Positions 32,615 through 44,500 of a DNA stretch of 64,000 nt are shown in pieces. Under the pieces are notes generated by a model. It made no database searches. It was not told where the DNA came from and saw only the letters and a program-made list of their open reading frames with translations. The DNA is taken from the NCBI GenBank assembly GCA_900541645.1, contig UQKQ01000006.1, forward strand, positions 77,035-141,034, read 5' to 3'. The stretch comes from an uncultured Collinsella sp. (GTDB lineage: Bacteria > Actinomycetota > Coriobacteriia > Coriobacteriales > Coriobacteriaceae). The position numbers and the translations under genes are program-made. How positions within the stretch are numbered: the first letter of the stretch is position 1; the number at the start of each line of letters is the position of its first letter.

Positions 32615-33667
32615 ATGAGTGGCATGGACCGACATAGCGAGCTCCAGCAGCACAAGACGGCGGCCGAGTACCGCCAAGCTGCCGACGAGCACGTGCGGAC
32701 CCTCAAGGATTTCTGGAAGGATTTCCTGGTGAGCGGTCTGTTTGTGCTGGCCGCCATCGTTGCCATCTTTGCATGCCTGGCCTGGTTTGCCGCGAATAAC
32801 CGAGTGAGTGCCACGGGGAGTACGATCGGGGCGAAGGGCCCACGGTTTGTGCTCTCGGGAACGCAGGGCGGCACGGCAGGCGAGTACGACGCCCAGGACA
32901 ACTACGCGTCGGACAGTACAAGCCTTGCCGTGAACAATCTTTTCAACCTCAATAACATGAGTGCCGATGGCAGTCTTTCTCCGGGGTCGGCCGGTCAGCT
33001 TCAGCTCAACGTCAAGCCGCTCTGTAATGACCTGCGTGATATCACGGTGGAAATGACCTGGGAAATCTCTGTCCAGACGAGCGCTGCGGGCACGGGCGGC
33101 ACCGCTACGGACGCATCGAAAAACGAAGAGATCATCAACTCGCTTAAAAATCTGGTGCGCGGCCATATCCTGGTTTTCCAGGGCAAAGAACCCTCTGGCT
33201 TTTACTCGAAACCGCTGATCCCCACGACCACCACGGTGACCCAGGACGGGGCTAGCGTCACCGTCATTACACAGAGCTTTACCATCCCAAAGTCGAGCTT
33301 TTACGCTGCGGACTCAAATAGCACGACCAAAACCGTACCCAAAACCCTCTACTGGATTTGGCCGGAGCAGTTCAAGAGCTATGTTCGCACGGGTAATGCC
33401 GGCTACGGCGGCAGCCTTTTTGCAAGCACGGACGCCGGTTACACTGCCCTCGTCGGCGACATCAACAATAACCACGCGCGCTATTTCCGCGCCGATAGCA
33501 CGAGCGTGCCAGGTCAGGCGCCTAGCGCGGTTCCGCCTGTCGGAGCCGGCATGTCCTCTGCGGATGTGGAAACCTGCGCCAGCTACTACAACAACGCCGA
33601 CGAGATTATCGGCAAGAACGTCAAGTACATTCGCGTGCGCTTCACCGCCAAGGAGGCGGATAAATAA
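32615..33667 (+). CDS. Membrane-anchored surface protein, WFxxN type (operon gene 1)
   Basis: Residues 1-37 are polar and cytoplasmic. Residues 38-60 are one membrane segment followed by AWFAANNRVSATGSTI. This layout resembles the WFxxN...V.A.G pattern of TasA/camelysin-like surface proteins, where hydrophobic helix and YF/WF precede a beta-rich domain. The 290 external residues include LSPGSAGQLQLNVKPL, like a beta-sandwich edge. I do not recognise a named family. It is followed directly (TAA then ATG) by gene 2, so genes 1-4 look co-transcribed. Resemblance to TasA is by pattern only. Confidence 0.7.
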   Translation: MSGMDRHSELQQHKTAAEYRQAADEHVRTLKDFWKDFLVSGLFVLAAIVAIFACLAWFAANNRVSATGSTIGAKGPRFVLSGTQGGTAGEYDAQDNYASDSTSLAVNNLFNLNNMSADGSLSPGSAGQLQLNVKPLCNDLRDITVEMTWEISVQTSAAGTGGTATDASKNEEIINSLKNLVRGHILVFQGKEPSGFYSKPLIPTTTTVTQDGASVTVITQSFTIPKSSFYAADSNSTTKTVPKTLYWIWPEQFKSYVRTGNAGYGGSLFASTDAGYTALVGDINNNHARYFRADSTSVPGQAPSAVPPVGAGMSSADVETCASYYNNADEIIGKNVKYIRVRFTAKEADK

Positions 33668-34507
33668 ATGGACGAGCAGCTTAATGCCCGCGAGCAGGGC
33701 GATATCAAACACAACGAAGGAGCGGCAAACCCCGGCGGCAACGGGTTCGGCTCGCACGGCGAAGCGCGTCCGGCTGGCCGCATCGAGCGCATCAAGGCTT
33801 GGGTGAGCGACCACCGTCGCGAATCCCTGGCCATCGTGGGTCTGGTGGCCGTGCTTCTCGTGTTGCTGGGATTGACGCTCGGATGGTTCGTCGATGCCAA
33901 TCGCGGCTCCACCGTTGGCAAGATCAAGGAGCCGGCGGAGCTCAAAGTGCTGGGCCCCAACGCTACGGCAACAGAGCAGGTCGACCTGAGCTACAACCCC
34001 GAATACGGCGATACCAAGACCGGCAACACGGTGACGCTCAAGCGCCCGTTTTGCGTGCAGACGGGCGGTGACGGTTTTGAGCTGCAACTCGCGAATACGA
34101 CCAACATTACGGGTCTCACTATTGAGCTGTACAGAGCCGAGAACACGTCTGCGCTCCAGACGCCCGACGTGAGCGGTACCGCAGACGGCAAATCTTATAG
34201 CTGGAAAGCAACCGGAGAGAACCTGCTGACGAGCTTCGAATATATCAACAGGGAGAACGACGGTCTGGCAGCCGTGCCGGGCGAGGGCGCAAGCGACCCT
34301 ACATTCAAGGACTATCAAAACGTCCAGCGTAACGCGCGCCCGCTCTACCGATACAAGAAATTCGGCAAAGGCGACCTCAACGCTAAGACACTCGACAACT
34401 CGACTGGCAATGACACGCTTAACTTTATCATCAAGCTTTCGTGGGACGAGAGCGCCAAAGAGACCGACGTGATTTACCTGATCGCGCGCAACACGAGCGG
34501 CAAGTAG
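33668..34507 (+). CDS. Membrane-anchored surface protein, WFxxN type (operon gene 2)
   Basis: The 279-residue protein has a basic, Gly/Asn-rich cytoplasmic tail (1-52), a membrane segment at about 53-72, then LGWFVDANRGSTVGKI, the same post-membrane WF..N pattern as gene 1. The external part (about 200 residues) looks beta-rich, with no known domain seen. It starts at the base after the gene 1 stop, without a strong ribosome-binding site of its own, so coupling is likely. Confidence 0.7.
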   Translation: MDEQLNAREQGDIKHNEGAANPGGNGFGSHGEARPAGRIERIKAWVSDHRRESLAIVGLVAVLLVLLGLTLGWFVDANRGSTVGKIKEPAELKVLGPNATATEQVDLSYNPEYGDTKTGNTVTLKRPFCVQTGGDGFELQLANTTNITGLTIELYRAENTSALQTPDVSGTADGKSYSWKATGENLLTSFEYINRENDGLAAVPGEGASDPTFKDYQNVQRNARPLYRYKKFGKGDLNAKTLDNSTGNDTLNFIIKLSWDESAKETDVIYLIARNTSGK

Positions 34508-34521
34508 GAGAGGGGGCGCAC

Positions 34522-35466
34522 ATGGAGAAGCAAGAGAAACAGCAGGATGCCGAGCGCGAGCAGCTGGCAAAAAGCAAGAGCCTAGTCAAGAACAAGCTGG
34601 TTGTGGCGGCAATCGCACTTATTTGCGCCGTGGCGCTCGTGACGGGTGGCTACTTTACCTATTCCGCCTACACCGCCAACGGATTTCTAAAGTCCGTCGC
34701 CGCAACGGGCACTGCGCAGAGCCTATTTGCAAGCGATTTGCTCACGGGCTATATGAGTGCGCCTAGCCCCGACGAGCTCGCCCGTGCCCAGCGCTCCGTT
34801 ACGGTGTATCCCAACAACGGGCAGTGCAACTTTACCTTTAGCATCTACAACTACTTGCTGGGCAACAGCAACTTCTGCAACGACAAAAATGTGACATACA
34901 CCTTGACGGTCGAGGGGCACGGGCTCGATGGCGCCACGTGGAGCTATGCGCCCCAGCCCGGTAGCAGCGTCACGCTTCCGGAGAATCAACCTACCAAGAA
35001 CGACTACACCGTGACCTTCCCCGAGGCTAAGTTGGGACAAGCATACTTTGTGATTAAGGCCACGGTCGTATCGGAGAAGAGCCCCGGCACCGAGCTAGCC
35101 TGTCTGGCGGCGAAAGTCGTGCCGTCAAAGAGGGCCGAGGTCAAGACCGCTGCGGTTGAGGGCGCGCTGGTCGATGAGGCTGGCAAGTTTGCTGATTACG
35201 CTGCATACAACTACCGCGTGACGGTTACGGGCGCACTGGCAAACGTCACGCTCGCGTGGGGGGAGAACGTGGAGATCGACCCGTTCTTTGAGACCAACCA
35301 TAGCGCGACGGTGGATGCTGCAGCTCGCAAGGCTACGTTCACCATGGAGCCGGGTTCGATGGTCGTCAACTTTTACCGAGCGGACGGCAAAACGCCCGGT
35401 GGCTGGGGCGACCTGGACATTAGCGTGAGCGGAACTACTCTGACGGGCGCGACGGAGACTCGATAA
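34522..35466 (+). CDS. Membrane-anchored surface protein, small TM type (operon gene 3)
   Basis: The 314-residue protein has a highly charged N-terminus (residues 1-25), a membrane segment at about 26-43, then GGYFTYSAYTANGFLKSVAATG, similar in plan to genes 1 and 2. External residues contain paired cysteines (CNFTF...NFCNDK) and beta-type strands. The start at 34522 has GGAGAGGGGG upstream. The next gene begins 39 bases later. Confidence 0.7.
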   Translation: MEKQEKQQDAEREQLAKSKSLVKNKLVVAAIALICAVALVTGGYFTYSAYTANGFLKSVAATGTAQSLFASDLLTGYMSAPSPDELARAQRSVTVYPNNGQCNFTFSIYNYLLGNSNFCNDKNVTYTLTVEGHGLDGATWSYAPQPGSSVTLPENQPTKNDYTVTFPEAKLGQAYFVIKATVVSEKSPGTELACLAAKVVPSKRAEVKTAAVEGALVDEAGKFADYAAYNYRVTVTGALANVTLAWGENVEIDPFFETNHSATVDAAARKATFTMEPGSMVVNFYRADGKTPGGWGDLDISVSGTTLTGATETR

Positions 35467-35505
35467 CTCTGGAAGCGGAGTTTTAGGATAAGAGGTACGG
35501 AATCG

Positions 35506-38500
35506 ATGAGAACGGCAAAGCGCATATTCGCAGAGTTCATGACGGTGGTCATGGTGCTCCAAGCATGCTCGCCCACGGTGGCTGCTGTGGCGGCAGGCTG
35601 GCAGAACATCTCGAACGAGATTGCTGCCGCATCTGCGAAGGCGTTGGATACTGCCGAGAGCGGCGAGACCAACGGCGATGTCACGATCGGGTCTGGGTCG
35701 AGTGATGCCGGCGCCGACAGCGACAGTGCTGGGGATGACGCGGTGAAGGATGACGCTGCAGCAGGCGATACCACCGATAGCGCCACTGGTTCCGATTCCA
35801 CGGGCGACCAGACGGAAGGCGACGATGCCGCTGACGATGCCGCCGCTGACGACGCCGAGCAAGATGCCGATGATGCGGCTTCGGAGGACGCTGATGCCCA
35901 GGCGGGTGCGACGATCACGGATTTGAATAAGCTCGTCGAGCTGCTCGAGAAGAACGGCGCGGAAAGCATCGTGCGCAAAGACGACGAGAGCGGAATCCGA
36001 AGCCTCGATGTCAAGTCGTCGGAGGCGTTCGCCGTCCTGTCTAACGCCGACGCTTCGCTTTACTATGATGCGCAGATCAAGGTTATCATCACGGGCGATG
36101 CGAAGCTCACCGAGTCGGCTAATAACGGCATGTCTTTCCAGGGTCTTGGCAGTGATGAATGTCCGTTTGAAGGCAGGATCTATAGGGACGTTGATAGTCC
36201 CGTCGAGCTTACGACTGATCGGACGGTTTTTAATAACCTCAAGCTGTCTGACCAAAACAAAACGGTCAGGATAAAGTGGGTAGGCGCGACTAGCTATAGC
36301 GCACCGATGGTCGCTTCGAAGGTCAGCGGTACGGAAAACGGCGAAGAGAGCAAGACACTCATCGCGTCGGTTGACATCGTGGAACCCGTGAACGTTGATG
36401 TGAAGGATGCGACTTCCGCCTTGACGGCACCCCTCCTGGGTGCGACGACGGGCGACCTTGCTGCGAACGTTACCTATAGCCTCACCGATTCTCGAAAGAA
36501 TCTCAACGCGAATGCGACGGGCAACATTGGCTTGATTGCCAACACGGTCGAGAGCGGGAGCTTGACGGTTGAGTCCGTCACGTTCCCCAACGATCTGACC
36601 TCAGGCGGAGCCGTCAAAACGAGCTCTGGCAACGCTGGCCTGCTCGTAGGCGAAGTCAAGGACGGTGCGACCCTGAGCATTGGCACTCTGGCAAACGTTC
36701 CCACCGCCACCGTCCAGTCTACGAACGGCTCCGCCGGTGGCGTTGTAGGACTCGTTGGCTCGAGCACGGGTGCCATGGTCAACGTCGCGAAAGCTCTCGA
36801 CCTACACGCGCTCACCGTCAAGGGCACAACTGCCAGCGGCGGTTTTATTGGTAAAGCGACCGTGCTCACACTGGGCGCGGATAATAAGCAGATTGGGTGT
36901 CCTCTAAATATTGGCGACGAGAACAGCGCTTGCTCTGGTGGCGTTATCGGCGACGTGAGCTTTGCGCAAGGATTTGCCGTTACGTCCAATATGTTCGACC
37001 TGGGCGACCTTGTGACTCTTGGTGCGTCGCAGCGCGCCGGCGCTCTTTTTGGCATGGCCGATATCTCTAATGGAGACATCGTGGTTCAAGGCGGGACGTA
37101 TAAGAGCAAACTCGCCTTACCAGAAGATGTTAGTGTCAACGGCAGCTACGGCGGCCTTGTCGGCAAGGTGTTCGCGACGAAAACGGACGACGACGGCGCT
37201 TTGCGCGCCTTTGTTGTTGAAAAGGATGCAGATAATAAGAATACGTGCTCAATTGAGTTTGACCTTGCGAGCAAGTTGTCCGACGCAGGCGGCGTTGTTG
37301 GCTATGTTGGCGATAGCGCAAATCCTAACTCGCAGCCCGTTGCCGTTGTCTTCAACGGCGTGACGGTTGCGTGCAAGGGAGATGCTTCGGCGCGAACGGG
37401 TACCGGAAAGTTCGGTGGCGCCGTGGGCGTTGTCGATACGCGCAATGTCCTTGACGTGCGAGATTTCAAACTTACAAGCGACAATCCTATCGGTAAGGCG
37501 CAAAGCAACCGTGCCGCGGGAATTGCGGGATCCGCGTGGAATGCTGTAATCAAATTCAGCGGCATCACGGATCTGTCGGGCGCAAGTTTTGCCGAGAACG
37601 CCACGACGGGTCAGCTCGTATACGAGAACCACAACGCGCTGATCTTCGCTGCCGGCAATGGCTCTAATGGTGATCTGGGAGACAAGGGCGCTGCGGTCTG
37701 GACCTTCAAGCGTAGCAACTCAGCCTCAAAGACGGACGACATCGCGACCTACGGTGAAGTTGTTCGTCTGGGCGGCGACTTCATTAAGCTTGATGTGGAC
37801 ACTCATAAGTTGACCTTGCCGGATTCGCTGACGGCAGCTAACGGTGCCTACGCCCTAACCACAGCTGAGGATTTCGCCAAGCTTGCGATTACCTGGCAAA
37901 CCAACGGCTACTACTCGATGGTTGACGGCGTTACCGAAAACAACCTTAACGGCTTGCAGTCCTCGACCATTACGGTGAACGGCACTATTGATCTCAAGGG
38001 CACGGGCCTGACGGGTTTCACGCAGGATCGTGCAGACGGCTCGCAAGTTTTCTCGGGAACGTTGAACGGTGGCGGCACAATCAATCTTGCCGTCGGCGAG
38101 GCGTACGGCAAGCGTGGTGAAGCTGTGCTTGACGGCAATGACACGAGCAACGGCAACGGCAAAATCTACCGCCACGGCCGCTTAGGCTTGTTCGCGGCCG
38201 TCAACGGCGCAACCATCTCCAACGTCACAATCGCTGGCTCCATGAAGTTCGATAACGGTTCGGCTATCGATGCCGGGTCGCTGGCGGGTGCCATCGTCGG
38301 CAACCTGTCATTGTCTAGCGTAACGTGCAAAACGAATAACGCGTGCGATGATACGTTTGCCAATGACGTGAACATTGGTGGTATTGCGGGCAGCGTGTCG
38401 GCGGCTGCCACGGTTACGTTTAAGGGTAACAGCAAGGCGCAAACGACTATCACTGCAGCCGGATCGCTTAACGGCAATAGCCGTATTGGCGGTGCCATCG

Positions 38501-41500
38501 GCTATGTGAGCGATTGCGCTTCGACATTCAATGTTACGGGCCTCGAAGTCGGCGGCGAAATCAAAACCGGCGATTGCGCCGGCGGCAAGATTGCCCAAGT
38601 CGGTGGTCTTATCGGCTGCATCGCACAGAGTACCTACAATGCAGGGACAATAGCCAACTCAGCTGATAAGTACGTGAACATTTCGGGCCTTTCGTTCAAT
38701 TCATTCAAGATGAACGTCGGTAGGAACGGTGATGCGCTCAACGGTGCCGGTGGCCTTTTGGGCTACAGCTGGGGCAACGCCATCGTCACCATTGGCGATG
38801 CTGCTGCAAACACCAGCGGCAGCACCTACGCCCTCAAAACGACCAACAACACGACTGTGGCTGCAAGCGACTCTACCGAGGTCGGCGGCCTCGTATACGC
38901 AGCCAGCGGTCACTGGATTATCAACAACTACGCCATCGATCTCTCGGGCACAAAGATTAATGCAGGCGCCGCTCAGACGCTCGGCGTTCTAGTTTGCCGC
39001 GGCTGCAAGGTGGATGATAAGACGACATATGGCGTCGAGAGCTACCTAGGCCTGTACTTGGAGGACAGGGCTTATTGGGATACCGCCTATAGGGTGCCCA
39101 GCGGCGAGGGGGCCATCGTTGCACCGGGCGTAACGTCCTTCGATGAATGGGTTGGCAGCGGTGTAAAACCAAACAACGGCAGCAAGCTCATGGACGCCGA
39201 CTGGAACACGGTCGTTTCGCTACACACACAGAAAAACAAGCTGGACATGGACGGCGATTCCACAAAAGACAACAGCTACCATAATCGCTCGTCTTTCGGT
39301 CGAAGCCAGAATACGAACGGCAATACCCGCTACTTCTACAACCTCGACATAGCCTCTAAGAATTGTGAAGGCGGCTTTAGTGGCAGTCAAATCGATACAG
39401 CGGAAAAGCTGCTCTTATGGTCTGCTTACCGTTATGCTCCCGAAGGTATTCGTTCGACAATCGTTCCCAATGGCACGACAGGGCTCGATGATTCCATAAC
39501 CATAACGGGTACAATCGATTTGGCCGGCTACAGCTATTATCCCACTCAGCCGAGCGGAGAGGTGACGGTTGAGAATGCGACCATTACCTTCTGTTACTCC
39601 AAGATCAAGGCCGAGCAGAATGGCAACAAGCTAAATTCCGATGCTACCCAGCACGAGAACATGCACTGCGGTCTTTTTCGAACGGTGGCAAACGGCGATC
39701 TCACAGTAAAAAACGTCACTTTGCGTGGTACTGTTGGGCCCGTTATTAATGACGGAAAGAGCTCTGAAGACACTGATGGAGCAAGCGGAAGCTCTTCGGG
39801 CGCGCTCGTGTGCCGCTACGTGTATGGGTCCAGCGACGGCAATGGCACCAAGATTAGAAAGATCTCAATTGATGGTCTTACGCTCAACAATCTGATTGTC
39901 GACGGCGCCAACAGCGCCACGGATGCTAACGCCTATATGCCTCTGCTCATCAACGAGATGCAGAAGTACGTGAGCCTGAACGCGAAGAATATCAAGACTA
40001 CTGGGTACACGAGTGACACCAAGGCGGCTACGTCGCTGTTCGGAAAGCTTGGTGTAGGCAGTGAGGCCGATCAGGTGACGGCAAAGTTTGAGCAAATCAG
40101 CTTGCCCAGCCAAAAGAACAAAACGATCTTCACCCATGCGAGCCTGCTGGAGAGTTTTGGCTACGGAAGCACGAGCACGGGCTCTGCGGACTACACCTTT
40201 ACTAAGGCCGATGCCGATGCCGATGCAGGCAAGGTGACATACGGATCTGAGATTGATGGGAGTACGGAGTACCCGGGCAAGCAGCTTTGGTATTACGACG
40301 AAGCGACGTATGGTGCCGTGAGCGGCTATGTGACGGTTGATGGTAAGAAGGACGGTGACGTCAGGCCTTGGTTTGGTGGCTATCTTCCTTATGTTTATAA
40401 GGGAAAGGCCACCGAGAGCGGCGTCCAATATCATGAAATTAAAGTCAACCAGCGCATTCCAAAGCTGGTAGAGGGATGCGGCACATATGGCGATCCGTAT
40501 GCCGTTAAGGACGCGACTGAGATGAACGCCATCGCCAACTACATCAACAACCAAACTGCGCTCGACGGTTGGGAGGTCACCATTGCCGTCAACCAGAGTA
40601 CGCTCTGTACTCGCCGCAGCGACAATAAAACCGACAATGAGGTTACGTACGTCTATAAGCAGGCGAAAGACACTGGGAAGAAGTGGGAAAAGAAGACCGG
40701 CGACACCACTGATCCTTCGGCCACACTTTCCGACGAGATGATGCACCGCTATATCCAAAGCGCGTACTACAGTATTGAACCTACCGGGGGTAATACGATC
40801 ACCCTCGACGGCGCATCGTTTGGCGGTTTTGGCAACAAAGCCAACCCGTTCCGTGGCGTCATCGTTGGCAACCCTAAAGGTGATAAAAAGGCAACCATCA
40901 AGATAGAGAATAACGAGGGTTCGCTTCGCGGCCTTATTCCCTATAGTTACGGCAGCGTGGTGCGCGATCTGAATATTCGCTATGTGAACGCGTCGGCGAC
41001 TATTACTTATTCTGCCAAGGATGCCGACGGTGTTCCGACGTCGTTCTTCGGTGGCGTTATCGGCTGCATCCTTGGCGGCGATAACATTATCGACGGTGTG
41101 GCCGTGAATGGGACAACGCCCGATAACTCCACAACCGGCTTTACGGTTGCTGGTGGCGGAACTAAGCCACATCTTGTTCCCATCGGCGGTTACGTTGGTG
41201 CCATTGCGGGCGGCGGTGTGATCTTCCGCAATATGTCAGGGACGTCTTGGCGCGCTGGAACCAGCGACAAGTCTCAGGGTCTTGGAACGGGCAACTTCCG
41301 GCAGTACGACAATCCCTACGTTGGTCGTGTGATTGATGGCTATGCCTTTAGCGAGGGCTGCAAAGTCGAAAACGGTAACGCTAACTACAAGATCAACGAG
41401 CTCACAAACAAGGGAGCTGCCTGCGTCACTACCACGGGCACCGACAACAAGTATATCGGCACTGATGCCGAGGCACCCGTGACCACGGTGGAAAACGCCC

Positions 41501-44500
41501 AGGGCCTTTTGGTGCTCTCGGCCATCATTAGCTCGGGTGCGGGTGCTGGAGCGGCACATACTGACTACGCTAATTATGGCGTGTTCCGCGGCTCCAAGGC
41601 GTACTGGGGCAGCGATAAGCAGGACCCGGCGATAAACGGCTACCTGTTTGGCAACAAGGAATATGGTAAGGTGCGAAATGCCAGCTACGACTGCGTGGGC
41701 AAGCCTGCGAGCGCTTCCGGCGATTTCGAAACCGCCAAAAACGATGACCAGAAGGCCCCGGGCAAACAGGGGTGGCACGGCCCGCTCAACCATGATGACG
41801 ATGTAAATTCGCCCTACCTGGTGGCGTCCTACGCTGCCGACTACCAAACGGGCTACGTGTGCGCGTCGAAATCGATCGGCATGAGCCTGGAGTTCAGGGA
41901 AAATGCCACCTATGATATGACTGGCTACGGCACGGGATACGTGGGTCTCAGCGGCCGTTACTATTCCAATGCTTGCAGCTCGAACGAGGCGTCCACCGAT
42001 CGCGACCGCATCACGCCGCACGTGGCAACGATCGACGGCAACGGGGCCACCATCACGGTGGGCACCAAAGATGCCACTTACGGCGTCGTCGAATATGCCG
42101 ATGACGACTATAAGGTCTCGGGCGTGGGCGGCCTATTCAGCACCGTGATGTTCACCTCAACCAATGTGGGGCAGAGCGTCACCGCGAATGACGGCGCTCA
42201 GGTCAAAGACCTCACCTTTAGTAACTGCAACGTATCGCTCACGTACAAAGACGCCAACGGTAGCATTGCCTCGGGACCGGCATCGAACGACCTCATCGGC
42301 ACCGGCCTTTTGGCGGGCGCAACGGCCAACTACGACGGCAACACGCGTGGCGTCTACCGCAACGTACAGATGAAGAACTGCACCGTGTTGGGCGCAAAGA
42401 GCGTAGGAGGGCTTCTTGGCAGCTCGGGCCGTACCAGCCGAAGGACGGATAACGACGTGACCTATATGGTCAATTTCGGCTCCGGCACGCAGGCGCCCGC
42501 GAATCTCTGTGACTGCTCATACACTGGCCTTAGCGTCACGGGCGAGAAGTACGTTGGCGGCTATGTGGGTGCGATCGCCTCGCCGTGCGGCGTGTGGACA
42601 ACCGCGTCCACAGGGGTATACGAGAAGACTATTGGCAAAAACTCGACTATAACCGCCACGGGAACAACACCCTACGTGGGCGGCGTGTTCGGTTATACCT
42701 CCAGTAACGTATCGGTGAACACCAAAATTGGCATCACGGAAGCCGTCGCATCGAGCACGGCAGTCATCTCTGGGGTAAATGTACTCGCCACCGGGTCGAA
42801 CACCGATAAGTACATGGGCGCCGGCGGTGTGGTCGGAAGCGCCTATAGAGGCGTTATTTCTATAAGCAACGTGCGCATTGATGCCGGAGGCGATGCCAAG
42901 AGCGCCATCATCGGCGATGCCACCGGAACGAACAATAGCATCCGTAATGCGGGCGGCTTGATTGGCGAGGTCACGAGCAGTGGCAGTCCCAACACGTACT
43001 GGTTTGAGGGCTGTAGCGTCGAGAATATCAACATTGCCGGCACCGACCAATGCTCGGGCGGACTTATCGGCTACTACTTCAGCAATGTGAACATAGCCTG
43101 CAACAATATCGCGATTGAGAGCGCCACGATCAAGGGCAGGTGGAGCGGCGGTCTACTTGGCGCGATTAACAGCGGTGCCGACGTCATCAACGTCACCAAC
43201 ACAAAGGTATCTAACACAACGTTTGGCGGAACCTCCAACGGCGGCATTGCGGGCGACGGACGCGGCCAGTTCCATCTGGTAAACGTGCTCATGGACAGCA
43301 ATACCTACAAATTGGGCTCTAAGCAGGGCGTGCTCTTAGGCGAGGTTGACACAAACGGCTATAGCCTCTCCGCAGCGGGCGTGAACGTAAAGCTCGGCAA
43401 CGGCAAGACCACGCGTGATCTGCCGCCGATGGTTTACACGACCAATACGGCCGCCGTAAACAGGAAGACCTACATCGCGTTCGGCGACTATAAGGACACG
43501 CTGCGCGCGCCCGACGAGGGCACCACGCTCTACGGTGCGGACGATACCGCTACCACGGCGGCAAGCCCGTACGTGACCACGAGCCCCGTGAGCACGCTGG
43601 CGGTGCGTGCCTCCGACAACGACACCACCGACCGCTACCTGTTTGGCGACGGCGCCGCCATCGACACCGCGGCGACCATCCAGAGCGAGGCGGCTGCTGG
43701 CGTTGATGGCCGCTACACCTACACCAATATCGGCGGCATTAATGACAACGGCGCCTATCAAAATACCTCGAGCTACGATGCCTCATCCGTGGCGAGTAAG
43801 TTCAATTCGAATAATGATACAAGCAGCAACCAGGCCACAACAGATTTCCCCGTTTTGGTGATCTCTGGCAACGACAACACGACGGTCAAGAGCTATCTAA
43901 ACATCGTCACGAACGGCGGCTTCTCCGACGCTTGCAGATTGAATAACGAGAATGGCACCAATCCGCACGTGACGGCCAAAGCAGAGGTTTTCCAACTCAA
44001 GGATGGTGTGTTCGTTAAGGACGATGGCGCGTCGAACAATCCCACGCTTCGCGTGGTGAACAACGGCAAGAACAACATGTCGTTTAGCCCAAGCTCCGAT
44101 TGGGATAACGGCAAGGGTCGCTTTACGCTCCTGACCGTCACCTTTACCGAGGCGGGTCAGAGCTACAACGTTCAGGTGCCGATCATCGTTAAGCGCAAGC
44201 TCGAGATCGATTTCACTGCAACGTATGATTACGGCACTATATTTAAAGAAAGCGACTACGCTAACCTTGGAAAAGATGCACACGTGCTTACGAGCTTTGG
44301 CGAGCCGATGACGGGTCTGCTTACCTGGACATACAATTCTGCCAATGGGAAGGAAGTCGACTTTGGCTGGGACAGCTATATGGCTGCTGGCGGCTCGATG
44401 AAGGGGCTCGGTAAGAGCATCCTCTTCAATGGTGCCGACGGAAGGTTGCCCCAGGGCACCCAGCTTACGCTCATCGATGCGAACGTTGACGGCCGGGCCG

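Noticed and set aside
32615..35466. Type IV pilins
   Set aside because: No prepilin-peptidase site (G-F/E) and the membrane helix is preceded by 25-52 cytoplasmic residues without the pilin pattern.
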